This document shows, in pieces, positions 19,264 through 28,130 of a stretch of DNA of 64,000 nucleotides. Source of the stretch: Pseudomonas songnenensis (GTDB taxonomy: Bacteria > Pseudomonadota > Gammaproteobacteria > Pseudomonadales > Pseudomonadaceae); contig NZ_RFFN01000009.1 of the NCBI RefSeq assembly GCF_003696315.1, forward strand, positions 54,528 through 118,527. The letters are read 5' to 3'. The position numbers were made by a program, and so were the translations under genes. The notes below the pieces were generated by a model. That model was not told the DNA's origin, did not search any database, and worked only from the letters and a program-made list of their open reading frames with translations. Positions within the stretch are counted from its first letter, which is position 1. Each line of letters starts with the position of its first letter.

Positions 19264-20307
19264 ATGAAAAGATTCGGATTGCTGCTGCTCGTATCCGCGG
19301 TGCTGGGCGGCTGTCAGAGCATGGGGCCGGATGCCGGCAACAGCGGACGCTCGGTGTACTCCGGCGATAACGCACTGCTCTATCAGGTGCGCAAGCAGGC
19401 AGGCAGCGCGGAGCAGGCAATGCAGCTGGCGGCGCTGGCCTATCGGTCGGGTGATCTCGACCAGTCCCTGTTCCAGTATCTGCGCGCCATGGAGCTGGAG
19501 CCCAAGCGCCAGGACGCACTTGTCTGGGTCGGGCGTATCCACCGCGAAAGGGGCAACGATCAGCTCGCCGAACTGGCCTTCACCGAAGTGCTGGCCAAGC
19601 AGCCGGACAACCTCGATGCGCTGACTGAAATGGGCATGCTGAGCCTCTCGCAGCGCGATCAGGATCGTGCCCGTGGCTTGCTGCACAAGGCCGTTTCCCT
19701 GGATCAGCGGCGTCAGGGCGTAGCCATTGGTGAAACGCTGCCCGAGCCGCAGGCGCTCAAGGTCGACCAGCAGTCGCCGCTCAGGCTGTACAACGCCCTC
19801 GGCGTGCTGGCAGACCTGAACAACCGCTTTGCCTTGTCCGAGGGCTATTACCAGCTGGCGCTGAAGATCGAGCCACGCTCGCTGCTCGCGCAGAACAGCC
19901 TGGGGTATTCCTATTATCTGGCCGGACGTTGGCAGGACGCCGAGCGTATCTTCCGCCGCGCGCTGGATCAGAACGGCAGCTACTCGCCACTGTGGCGCAA
20001 CTATGGGCTGCTGCTGGCGCGTACGTCGCGTTACGAGGAGGCACTTTCGGCGTTCGAGCAGATCGGTTCGCGCGCCCAGGCCAGCAATGACGTGGGCTAC
20101 GTCTGTCTGGTGGAGGGCAAGCTGGATGAGGCCGAGCAGTTCTTCCGCAGCGCCCTGGAGCAGTCGCCGTCGCACTACCTCACGGCCTGGGAAAACCTCG
20201 AGCGGGTACGGCAGTTGCGCAAGATTCGGCAGCTGGGGTTGGAGCGCGCGCAGTCGGATGTGGTCGCCGTGGTGGATGCGGAAGTGAAAGTCTTCACGGC
20301 GCCTTGA
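19264..20307 (+). CDS. tadD: TadD, TPR lipoprotein of the Tad system
   Basis: The 347-residue protein starts with a lipoprotein signal whose lipobox is LGGC (Cys17). It then carries a series of tetratricopeptide repeats (pairs of helices such as ALAYRSGDLDQSLFQYLRAM) from about residue 55 to 330. TadD is thought to assist secretin assembly. ATG 19264 is chosen; the frame is open upstream inside tadC, but only this start gives the signal peptide. It ends the plus-strand tad run and converges on the polysaccharide cluster with a gap of only 12 bp and no obvious terminator. Confidence 0.92.
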   Translation: MKRFGLLLLVSAVLGGCQSMGPDAGNSGRSVYSGDNALLYQVRKQAGSAEQAMQLAALAYRSGDLDQSLFQYLRAMELEPKRQDALVWVGRIHRERGNDQLAELAFTEVLAKQPDNLDALTEMGMLSLSQRDQDRARGLLHKAVSLDQRRQGVAIGETLPEPQALKVDQQSPLRLYNALGVLADLNNRFALSEGYYQLALKIEPRSLLAQNSLGYSYYLAGRWQDAERIFRRALDQNGSYSPLWRNYGLLLARTSRYEEALSAFEQIGSRAQASNDVGYVCLVEGKLDEAEQFFRSALEQSPSHYLTAWENLERVRQLRKIRQLGLERAQSDVVAVVDAEVKVFTAP

Positions 20308-20319
20308 ACGGCACGTTCC

Positions 20320-21390
20320 TCAAGGGTTGGTTGCGGCGGCTGCGGTCGCCGTGCTGCGTTGGCGGCGCGGCAGGTAGCGTTTGAGCCTGAGTGCCGGCGA
20401 CTCGATCAGGTGCCAGGAGAGCACTGCGGCGGCGAGGCTGGCGGCGAAGCTCAGCAGCATGAACGGTACCAGCGGCAGGCTGCCGTCGCTCCAGTGCATG
20501 ATCAGTTGCTGCAGCGGGAAGGCAAAGATGTACAGCCCGTAGGAGAAGTCGCCTGCCTTGCCGAACCCGGCCAGCAGTGGGATACGCAGCTGGGCAAGGT
20601 AGAGCGTGAGATAGGGCAGCGTCAGTACGTGCACGAGCTCCCAGTAGTCGCTGCGTGCGCTGAGCAGATTTGCGGCAACCATCAGCGCGGCGAGCTTCCA
20701 GTTCCAGATCAGCCTCTGGCGATACAGATAGAGCACCACACCGGCATAGAAGAACATCCCGAGCCGCGTGGCCTTGCGCAGCAGGTCGCTCTGCACCTCG
20801 TATACCGGGATCAGGTAGAAGTGCACGCCTACCATCAGAACCAGCCCGATCAGCGCCATGCTGCGGCCGAACACCTTGAGCAAGCCGAGCGTCAGCACGG
20901 TGGCATACATCAGAACTTCGTAGGGCAGCGTCCACAGCGAGCCGTTGACCGTATCGGGAAAGGGGTTGCTGGCGAACACGCCGGGCAGCCGGAACTCCGT
21001 GATGAATACCGCGTTGCCGAGGTAGGCGAGCGTGCCGGGGGCGGCAAAATACTCGCCCAGCGGCAATCGGGTGGCCAGCGGTCCCACCACGAGCACGACG
21101 AACAGCACCGAGACGATCAGCGCCGGAAGGATGCGCAATGCCCGTTTGGCGGTGAAATCCAGCACGCTGTGGCTGTTCAGCCATGAACCAGCGATGAGAA
21201 AGCCGCTCATGACGAAGAACACGTGCACGGCGATGTCCGCCGAGTCATAGCTGCCGCTGAACAGGCGCAGCGGTTCCTGATGCGCCTGGCCTGAAAGTCC
21301 GTAGGCGTGACCGAATACCACCATCGCGGCGGCGAAAAAGCGCAGGAAATCGAAGTTGTTGTCTCGGTTCGCCGGGATGGGCGCGGACAT
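20320..21390 (-). CDS. Membrane acyltransferase (acyltransferase-3 family), last gene of EPS cluster
   Basis: The 356-residue protein has about ten hydrophobic helices and the family motif NFDFLRFFAAAMVVFGHA near the N-terminus, with the conserved histidine. Members transfer acetyl or other acyl groups to sugars from the inner membrane. AAGGAGGTTCC precedes ATG 21390. As the last of the minus-strand genes it probably O-acylates the exopolysaccharide; which sugar is modified cannot be told. Confidence 0.9.
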   Translation of the reverse strand: MSAPIPANRDNNFDFLRFFAAAMVVFGHAYGLSGQAHQEPLRLFSGSYDSADIAVHVFFVMSGFLIAGSWLNSHSVLDFTAKRALRILPALIVSVLFVVLVVGPLATRLPLGEYFAAPGTLAYLGNAVFITEFRLPGVFASNPFPDTVNGSLWTLPYEVLMYATVLTLGLLKVFGRSMALIGLVLMVGVHFYLIPVYEVQSDLLRKATRLGMFFYAGVVLYLYRQRLIWNWKLAALMVAANLLSARSDYWELVHVLTLPYLTLYLAQLRIPLLAGFGKAGDFSYGLYIFAFPLQQLIMHWSDGSLPLVPFMLLSFAASLAAAVLSWHLIESPALRLKRYLPRRQRSTATAAAATNP

Positions 21391-21412
21391 TGGAACCTCC
21401 TTGTGGGTGTGG

Positions 21413-22486
21413 TCAACGCAGTGGGAATGTCTGGCTCATCCCCAGCGTGCGGCTCTCGCCGTCGCGGATGGCCTGTTCGATCAGCCGCAGCCGTTCCGGC
21501 ACCTGCTGGCGGCGCGCGACATGACGCAGCAGGCCGAGGAAGATCAGACGGTTCAGGCGGTACAGCCACGGCGAAGCCGCCCAGACGTGGGTGTCGAACC
21601 AGGCCTGGTTGCGGGCGGTGTAGTAGGCACGGAAGTCGGAGTCACCGAGCAGGAAGGCTTCGTAGATGTTGCGGGTGTGGGCCTTGATGTTCCACGACAG
21701 CTCCAGCTCGTCGATCAGCGCATCGGTGACCAGCCGCAGGCGGCCACCCATGGCGGTGATGCGGCGGGTGTACTCGGTGTCGTCGGCGTAGAGCACCAGT
21801 TCGCGCAACGGCAGGCCGATCGCCTGGTACAGGCTGCGATGCGCGAGCATGCCGCCGTAGGGCGCGAACGGCAGGTCGATGGCGCGTGGCGGCGTCCCTT
21901 TCGGTCGGCCCCAGGGCAGACGACGCCAGAGCTTGTAGGGCAGCTGCGCGACATGGAAGCCGAAATAGCTGGAGCGCGGCTGGATGGCGAAGCGTCGCGG
22001 CACGCCGCGAGCGATGTCTTCCTGCTGGCTGGGGCGAAAGCCCAGCACCGCGGCATTGTGCAAGCCCACCTCATCGCCCAGCCGCGCCAGCTCCGCGTGC
22101 AGCAGGCGCACGGCGGAGGCGGTGGGTGCGTTGTCGTCATCCATCATCCAGAGGTATTCGGCGCCTTCTTCGAGCGCTGCCTGCAGGCCCACCGCATAGC
22201 CGTTGGCCGAGCCGGTGTTCTGCTCCAGCGGAATGATGCGCACCTGGCCGGGCCAGCGGCTGGTGAGCTGTTCGAGCGGTGCACGGGAGGCGTTGCTGAC
22301 CACCACCACGCGGGTGATCTGCTCGAAGGCGAAGGCCTGCTCGATCAGACGACGCAGGTAGGTGAGGCGATCGCCATAGGTCACCGTGACGATGGTCGTC
22401 TGGCGCTTGACCGGCATCTCGCCGGCCAGGTCGGCCACGGCCTGCGTTTCCTGACGGTACGGTTGGATACGCGCGTGGTTGTGCAT
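21413..22486 (-). CDS. Glycosyltransferase family 2
   Basis: The 357-residue cytoplasmic enzyme has a GT-A fold: TIVTVTYGDR at the start of the nucleotide-binding region, metal-binding LWMMDDDN near residue 105, and an acceptor-side DDTEYTRR motif near residue 230. The N-terminus and overall layout resemble galactofuranosyl- and rhamnosyl-type GT2 enzymes, but the donor sugar is not certain. The reading frame is open well upstream; ATG 22486 is chosen because TGAGGAGCATCGCC provides a ribosome-binding site and the GT-A domain begins soon after. Confidence 0.9.
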   Translation of the reverse strand: MHNHARIQPYRQETQAVADLAGEMPVKRQTTIVTVTYGDRLTYLRRLIEQAFAFEQITRVVVVSNASRAPLEQLTSRWPGQVRIIPLEQNTGSANGYAVGLQAALEEGAEYLWMMDDDNAPTASAVRLLHAELARLGDEVGLHNAAVLGFRPSQQEDIARGVPRRFAIQPRSSYFGFHVAQLPYKLWRRLPWGRPKGTPPRAIDLPFAPYGGMLAHRSLYQAIGLPLRELVLYADDTEYTRRITAMGGRLRLVTDALIDELELSWNIKAHTRNIYEAFLLGDSDFRAYYTARNQAWFDTHVWAASPWLYRLNRLIFLGLLRHVARRQQVPERLRLIEQAIRDGESRTLGMSQTFPLR

Positions 22487-22497
22487 GGCGATGCTCC

Positions 22498-22692
22498 TCA
22501 GCCCTGTTCCGGTGTGGCGAGCGGCGTGCGGTACGGCTCCGCCTCGGGCTCGGGTGTTTCTTCCAGCGGACTGAAGAGGGCGTGAAAGATGCGGATGAAA
22601 CCGCAAGGGCTGTCCGGCACGGGAATGAGTTCGGTGTAGGAGTAGCCATCGGCCAGGATCAGCGGGGATCTGGCGGTTCCTTCTGTGCTCAT
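22498..22692 (-). CDS. 64-residue hypothetical protein in EPS cluster
   Basis: This small acidic protein has no signal peptide and no membrane segment. CAGGAG eight bases before ATG 22692 is a good ribosome-binding site, and the gene sits exactly in the space between two co-directional genes, ending 12 bp before the GT2 start. That makes translation likely. I recognise no family; it could be a regulatory or chaperone-like partner of a neighbouring transferase. Confidence 0.6.
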   Translation of the reverse strand: MSTEGTARSPLILADGYSYTELIPVPDSPCGFIRIFHALFSPLEETPEPEAEPYRTPLATPEQG

Positions 22693-22731
22693 GCTGTGGC
22701 TCCTGGGTGGCGGGGCGTGCGAGGCCCGTGA

Positions 22732-23070
22732 TCAGAATGAATAACGTCGGCTGTCCGTCGGGGCATACCAGAACGAGCCGGAGGCTGGCTCGACGACGCG
22801 GTGGCCCGGATGGCCAGGCGGCTGGCTGGTGACCTGGCTGCCGCTGGTCGTGGTGCAGGGCGCTGAATCGCTGGATGACTGGCTGTAGGCGATCGGGCTT
22901 GGGCTGCCGGCGTTGTCGCAGGACGGCGAGCTGCTGCCGTGAACGTCCGGCAGGGCCGGATCGATGCTCAGCGAATCGACGATCACCATGGCGCTGGCCG
23001 GGTCGACCACCAGCACAAGTGCGAAACCGAGGGCGCGGGTGGCCCTCATCCACTGCTTTACCGTGTTCAT
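22732..23070 (-). CDS. Putative secreted 112-residue protein, unknown function
   Basis: The start at ATG 23070, after GAGGTTTCAAGG, gives a basic N-terminus and a hydrophobic stretch (residues about 13-28) ending ASAM, consistent with a signal peptide. The mature part is Ser/Pro/Thr/Gly-rich with two cysteines and no known domain. The frame runs open upstream into the neighbouring transferase gene, but that part is antisense-like noise. Lying between two glycosyltransferase genes, it may be a small periplasmic or extracellular component of the polysaccharide system. Confidence 0.6.
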   Translation of the reverse strand: MNTVKQWMRATRALGFALVLVVDPASAMVIVDSLSIDPALPDVHGSSSPSCDNAGSPSPIAYSQSSSDSAPCTTTSGSQVTSQPPGHPGHRVVEPASGSFWYAPTDSRRYSF

Positions 23071-23117
23071 CCTTGAAACCTCGTAAATGCGTGTACATGA
23101 ATGCCTGAATGTGTCGT

Positions 23118-24320
23118 TCAGGCTTGTTTGATCGGCAACACCGCAGCCGGGTAGAGCGGGGTGCTGGGCTGGGCGGCCGAGCCGAAATCCTGGCCCTCGA
23201 AACGGGCCTCGCGCACGCGGGCCTCGACGAAGGCGCGGATCTCCTGCTCGAAGCGTTCGCCGGAGAAACGCTCCGAGTTGCTGCGGCAGTTCGCCGGGGT
23301 GATGCGTGAGTGATTCGCTTCGAATTCGGCGATGGCGGCGATGATCGAGTCGGCCGTCTGCTCCGGGTAGAACACGCCGGTCGGCTCCGGCTGGTCGAGC
23401 CCGCGCACGGTTTCCAGCACCCCGCCGCGGCCATAGGCGATCACCGGCGTGCCGCAGGCCTGAGCCTCGATCGGGGCGATACCGAAGTCTTCCTCGGCGG
23501 CGAAGACGAAGCCCTTGGCGCGCTGCATGTGGTGCAGCAGTACCTCGAAGCTCTGATAGCCGAGCAAGGTCACATTGGGCCCTGCGACTTCGCGAGCCTT
23601 GTCCATCTCCGGCCCGGTGCCGATGACGATCAGGCGCTTGTCCGGCATCGCCGCGAAGGCCTCGATGATCAGCGGAATCTTCTTGTACGGCACCATGCGC
23701 GAGGCGGTCAGATAGAAGTCCTCCTTGGCCTCGTGGAGCGTGAACTGGCGCGTGTCTACCGGTGGGTAGATCACCGTGGACTGGCGCCGGTAGCTCTTGT
23801 TGATGCGCCGGCCGATGAAGTGCGAGTTGGCGATGAACTCGTCGACGCCGCTGGCGGTGCGCTGGTCCCACATGCGCATGTAGTGCAGCAGCATGCGCGC
23901 GAGCTTGGCCTTGATGCCACGCTCCAGGCTGGCCTCGTGCAGGTACTGGTGCTGCAGGTCCCAGGCATAGCGGATCGGCGAATGCACATAGCTGATATGC
24001 AACTGGTTGGGGCCGGTCAGTACGCCCTTGGCCACCGCGTGGCTGCTGGAAATGATCAGGTCGTAGGAGGACATGTCCAGCTGCTCGATGGCCAGCGGCA
24101 TCAGCGGCAGATACTTCTGGTAGTGCGTCCGCGCCTTCGGCAGCTGCTGGATGAAGGTCGTGGTAGCGCGTTTGCCGCCCAGGTGGGCGCGGTCTTCATC
24201 GCAGAGGAAGTCGATGACGGCGAACAGGTCGGCGTCCGGCCAAACGGCGCACAGGCTGGCGAGCACACGCTCGGCACCGGCGTAGGTCACCAGCCAATCG
24301 TGAACGATGGCAACTTTCAT
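23118..24320 (-). CDS. Glycosyltransferase family 4 (GT-B)
   Basis: The 400-residue retaining transferase has the GT-B two-domain fold. The N-terminal half starts MKVAIVHDWLVTYAGAERV. The C-terminal donor-binding half carries the E-x7-E motif EDFGIAPIEAQACGTPVIA near residue 300. The N-terminal sequence is like that of mannosyltransferases in O-antigen and EPS clusters (WbaZ type), so a GDP-mannose donor is plausible but not proven. ATG 24320 is preceded by AAGGATG. It is expected to extend the lipid-linked repeat unit in the cytoplasm. Confidence 0.92.
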   Translation of the reverse strand: MKVAIVHDWLVTYAGAERVLASLCAVWPDADLFAVIDFLCDEDRAHLGGKRATTTFIQQLPKARTHYQKYLPLMPLAIEQLDMSSYDLIISSSHAVAKGVLTGPNQLHISYVHSPIRYAWDLQHQYLHEASLERGIKAKLARMLLHYMRMWDQRTASGVDEFIANSHFIGRRINKSYRRQSTVIYPPVDTRQFTLHEAKEDFYLTASRMVPYKKIPLIIEAFAAMPDKRLIVIGTGPEMDKAREVAGPNVTLLGYQSFEVLLHHMQRAKGFVFAAEEDFGIAPIEAQACGTPVIAYGRGGVLETVRGLDQPEPTGVFYPEQTADSIIAAIAEFEANHSRITPANCRSNSERFSGERFEQEIRAFVEARVREARFEGQDFGSAAQPSTPLYPAAVLPIKQA

Positions 24321-24376
24321 GGAATGACATCCTTGGTCGAAACGAATGAGCGGCCAGGCCGCAATGGGGAGCGTGG

Positions 24377-25423
24377 TCAGCGGCTGTGCAGACGGCCCAG
24401 GGGTAGTACGTCGCGCTGTCCGGTGAGCCGATTGCCGGCTCGCATCAGTGGGTGCTCGAGCAGGCGGCGGCAGAGCAGGGCGGCTGTGATGGCCAGCGCC
24501 AGGCCGAATACCGCGCTGGCACTGGCAGCCAGCGAACCGCTCAGGCCCAGCGTCTGCGTCAGCAGCTGGCCCAGGCGCTGCATCGCCGGCAGCAGCAGGT
24601 AGAGCGAGCAACTGAGGCTGCCGAACCAGACGAGCAACGGCGCCCGCAGGCGCAGGCGACCGGTGAACAGCAGGAACAGGGCGACGGCCACGGCATAGCC
24701 GAGCAACTGTCCCGGCCAGGCGGCCTGCTGTGCCGAGCCGTCCCGCGCCCAGCCGGCAACGAAAATCACCGGTAGCACCAACAGGTAGACCCGCAGCGTG
24801 TAGCGCGCATATTCACGGGCGCGCCGGCGGGCGTAGCTGCTGGTCTCGTGCTGCACCTCGTAGCGCAGCGAGGCGAAGAACATCAAAGACAGCACCAGCG
24901 GCAGGGTGACCGGCAGCGTCCGGTCGATCAGCTGCTGGGTCAGGGCCAGCAGCAGTGCCGCCGCGAGCAGCACCAGGGCGCAGCCGGCCCGCAGGCTCAC
25001 GCTGTGCAGCAGGCCGAGCGCATGCAGCAAAAGGCACAGCCCGTAGAACAGCAGAAGCGGCGGCAGGGCGCCGTAGGCGCTCACGGCCTCGAATGCCATG
25101 CCTGGGTAGTGGCTCGCCGTACCGGGCAGCCAGGTCGGCAAGGCCGGTAGCAGCACCGCCGTCAGGAGTACCGCCAGCAGATACACCGGTAGCAGGCGCA
25201 GCAGACGGCGGATGGCGAAGCCGCGTCCGTCATCGCCACCTGCATACAAGGCGGCCGGCACCAGAAAGCCGCAGCCGAGCAGCAGCCACAGCGTTGCCAC
25301 CAGCCAGAGGTCGATGGCCTGCGAAGAGCCGGGCTCTGCCAGCAGTGGCAGCGCTACGACATGAACAATCAGAAGGATGGAGGCGCCGCCTCGCAGCGCG
25401 TCGATGTGCACCAACCGTTCCAT
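24377..25423 (-). CDS. Membrane acyltransferase (acyltransferase-3 family)
   Basis: This 348-residue multi-helix membrane protein has the family start LVHIDALRGGASILLIVHV (conserved R and H) and about ten hydrophobic segments. It is the second such enzyme of the cluster and differs clearly from the one at 20320-21390, which suggests acylation at two positions or with two acyl groups. The position resembles that of PslL at the end of the psl cluster. Confidence 0.88.
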   Translation of the reverse strand: MERLVHIDALRGGASILLIVHVVALPLLAEPGSSQAIDLWLVATLWLLLGCGFLVPAALYAGGDDGRGFAIRRLLRLLPVYLLAVLLTAVLLPALPTWLPGTASHYPGMAFEAVSAYGALPPLLLFYGLCLLLHALGLLHSVSLRAGCALVLLAAALLLALTQQLIDRTLPVTLPLVLSLMFFASLRYEVQHETSSYARRRAREYARYTLRVYLLVLPVIFVAGWARDGSAQQAAWPGQLLGYAVAVALFLLFTGRLRLRAPLLVWFGSLSCSLYLLLPAMQRLGQLLTQTLGLSGSLAASASAVFGLALAITAALLCRRLLEHPLMRAGNRLTGQRDVLPLGRLHSR

Positions 25424-25477
25424 GGTCTGCCTCGTTTGACGGGGGGAATGAACGGGCCAGGCATGCGCCCGGCGCTG

Positions 25478-26584
25478 CTAGGGACGATTCGACGACCAGG
25501 CAATGAAGGTCGGCGGCTTGCTTCTGCCCATCAGCGTCTCGTCGATCAGCTGGGAAACCGTCTGCGCCGAGCGCTTCCAGGAATACCGCTCGACGTTGGC
25601 CAGACCGAGGGTGCGCAGGTCCTCGCGCAGACCGGCGTCCTGCAGCACATGGCGCATGCAGCGGGCAATGTCCTCGATGTTCAGCGGCTCGAAATACAGC
25701 ACGCTTTCGCCGAGCACTTCGGGAATCGAGGCCGCTCGCGCCGCAATCACCGGGCAGCCACAGGCCTGCGCCTCCAGCGGAGGGATGCCGAAGCCTTCGT
25801 AGAGCGACGGAAAGACGAATGCGGTGGCGCCCTGGTATTCGCGCACCAGCTGCTCGTCGTCGAGGCGGCCGAGCATGCGTACCCGGGGATTGCCTTCCAG
25901 CCGGTAGTCGTTGCCGGAGAACACCGAGTGGGAGTCGCCGACGATGTGCAGCTCCACCTCGTCGAAGCCTTCCAGGCTGAGGAAGGCGGCGACCATGCGA
26001 GCGAAGTTCTTGTGCGCATTGGGCGACGACACGGCGAGCAGATAGGGCCTGCCAGCTGGTGGCTGGTTTCCGGGGGCGGGTGGGCGGAACTTCGCCGACA
26101 CGGCATTGGGCACTACGCAGATGTTCTCGCTGGGATAACCGTAGTAGCGGGCGATCTCCTTGCGGGAGAAATCGCTGACCGTGATCAGCGCCTTGATGCG
26201 CTTGAGCAGCAGCGGTGTGAGCCCCTTGTAGAAACCGCGAAAGGTGCGCGAATAGCTTTCCGGATGGCGCACGTAGGTGATGTCGTGATGGGTCGCGATC
26301 TGGTTGCTGTAGATCAGCGGGGCGGTGTTGCACAGCGATACCAGCGGCGGTCGCCCGTTGCGTGCCAGCCACAGCGGCAGATCCAGCTGTTCCCACAGGT
26401 GACCGCGGTTGCGTCCGATGCGGCGTACCTGCAGCCGTTCGGCGCTGCCGTTCACGGGCGTGTCCTGAGGCGCGACAAAGGTCAGGTCCTTGCGCATGGC
26501 GCCGAGCTCCAGGCAGACCTGCTCGGCGAAACGCTGCACGCCGCGGGTTTCCTGGGTGAGGAAACGAGCGTTGATGGCAATCAT
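25478..26584 (-). CDS. Glycosyltransferase family 4 (GT-B)
   Basis: The 368-residue retaining transferase starts MIAINARFLTQETRGVQRFA and carries the E-x7-E motif EGFGIPPLEAQACGCPVIAA near residue 275. This type is common among mannosyl- and rhamnosyltransferases of EPS clusters. AAGGAGAGCC precedes ATG 26584; an open frame upstream to 26755 lacks a plausible start. It acts in the cytoplasm on the lipid-linked repeat unit. Confidence 0.92.
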   Translation of the reverse strand: MIAINARFLTQETRGVQRFAEQVCLELGAMRKDLTFVAPQDTPVNGSAERLQVRRIGRNRGHLWEQLDLPLWLARNGRPPLVSLCNTAPLIYSNQIATHHDITYVRHPESYSRTFRGFYKGLTPLLLKRIKALITVSDFSRKEIARYYGYPSENICVVPNAVSAKFRPPAPGNQPPAGRPYLLAVSSPNAHKNFARMVAAFLSLEGFDEVELHIVGDSHSVFSGNDYRLEGNPRVRMLGRLDDEQLVREYQGATAFVFPSLYEGFGIPPLEAQACGCPVIAARAASIPEVLGESVLYFEPLNIEDIARCMRHVLQDAGLREDLRTLGLANVERYSWKRSAQTVSQLIDETLMGRSKPPTFIAWSSNRP

Positions 26585-26791
26585 GAGTGGCTCTCCTTGG
26601 GAGGTTGCGTCGGTTTCTCGAGGCGAAAGCATTGACTGCCGTCGGCTGACGAACAGTGGTGAAGTGAGCGAGGGCCGGTCACGGCCGATCACAAGGCGGT
26701 TCACCGTCAGGCTGAACCGCGAAAGCCTTGATGGCGTGGCGCGCTTGGCCGGCATGCCGGATCGATGGCGTATAGGCTCCTGCGATTGCCT

Positions 26792-28105
26792 TCAGCCTTC
26801 TTCCTGCACCGCGCGCATGCTGATGATCTTCGGGAAGCCATCGAGCTTTACCCGGGTGCTGCAGCTGCTGCCCTTGGCTGTGCATTTCCATTCGCTGGTG
26901 GTGGTCACCCGACCATGCTGCGGCTGTGCGGTGTCGATCATGGCGACGCGCCCGGCGTTTCCTGCTCCGCTTCGCAGCTCGACCGTACGTGGCTTGTCGG
27001 CGCTCCAGGCGACCATCAGCTCTTCCTCGTCGCGGGCGAAGCGCAGCATCACCACATCACCTGTGGCACTTTCCTCGCGGCCGACAAAGGCGTATTCCCG
27101 AACGATCCCGCTGATGGCGGCGAGCACCGGGTAGGCGGGCTTCGGCGTGAAGTCCTGCCGGACCAGACCGAAGTTGTGCTCACGCTCGGTCTTGTCGGTG
27201 CCATCGTTGCGGAAGTCGTACCACCACATGCCCTTGATGCTGGGCAGCGTCTTGGCGAGAAAGAACGCGCGCGCCAGATACGCGGCCTGCAGCGTCTCGT
27301 CGATGCCGCAGGCACCGTGGTGCGAAGGCCAGGCCATCTCGGTGAGGTAGAGCGGCACCGGGCGTCCCGCGGCGCGTGTCAGTTGCTTGTCGACCTCTGT
27401 CATCCAGTCGATCCAGGCCTCGGGCGTGTTGCGGCGCCAGCCGCGGCAATGCACATAGGGATGCAATGACAGACCATCCACCGACTGCATCAGCCCGTTC
27501 TCCAGCAGGCGCAGGGCGAAACCCGATTCGATGCCCTGGGTGGTCACCGCGCCGGCCAGCACCTTCGCATTGGGGGCGCGCTGGCGAATGATCCCTGAGG
27601 CATCGGCGATCAGGCGGGCGTAGTCCTGGGTGAACCTGGGGTCGCGCGGGTCTTCGACGTCCCATTCGTTCCAGATCTCGTAATACGCCACCTGGCCTTT
27701 CAGCTCTTCGGTGATGAATTCGACATAGCGGTTGAACGCGGCCCGGACCGGCTCGGTGCGGGGTTTCTCGCCGCCGCCGTGGTGCTGGTTCCCATAGCCG
27801 AGGATGAATTGCGTGTTCAGGCCGTGGCGAGCCGTCTCCTTCAAGTAACGGCGCCAGGACGGCTCGATATTCAGCTGGTTCGGCTGGCGCTCGACATAAG
27901 CCCAGTGGGCGTCGGTGCGTACAGAGGTGATGCCGGCATCGCGCATCATGGCGTAGGCGCGGCCGCTGGGATCACCCCGGTGCAGCTCGTGGGCGCAGAC
28001 ACCGACGACGAAGGGTTCCTCGGTTGTCTGTGCGGCGATCTGCAAGGATGCACCGAGCAGACCCCCGAGCAGCAAGGCGTGGAGCAGGGGAGAGCGATTC
28101 GTCAT
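26792..28105 (-). CDS. Secreted glycoside hydrolase, PslG-like (GH5/GH39 clan fold)
   Basis: The 437-residue protein has a signal peptide (cleavage after about IAAQ, residue 26). A TIM-barrel glycosidase domain follows with acid/base Glu147 in YEIWNEWD and candidate nucleophile Glu256 in LYLTEMAWP. A beta-rich C-terminal domain completes it. This is the arrangement of PslG, the periplasmic glycosidase of the Psl cluster. Likely roles are trimming the polymer in the periplasm or releasing off-pathway product. ATG 28105 is preferred over 28114 because GGATGATCCAC lies upstream at usable distance. Confidence 0.88.
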   Translation of the reverse strand: MTNRSPLLHALLLGGLLGASLQIAAQTTEEPFVVGVCAHELHRGDPSGRAYAMMRDAGITSVRTDAHWAYVERQPNQLNIEPSWRRYLKETARHGLNTQFILGYGNQHHGGGEKPRTEPVRAAFNRYVEFITEELKGQVAYYEIWNEWDVEDPRDPRFTQDYARLIADASGIIRQRAPNAKVLAGAVTTQGIESGFALRLLENGLMQSVDGLSLHPYVHCRGWRRNTPEAWIDWMTEVDKQLTRAAGRPVPLYLTEMAWPSHHGACGIDETLQAAYLARAFFLAKTLPSIKGMWWYDFRNDGTDKTEREHNFGLVRQDFTPKPAYPVLAAISGIVREYAFVGREESATGDVVMLRFARDEEELMVAWSADKPRTVELRSGAGNAGRVAMIDTAQPQHGRVTTTSEWKCTAKGSSCSTRVKLDGFPKIISMRAVQEEG

Positions 28106-28130
28106 GTGGATCATCCGTGATGGTTGATGC

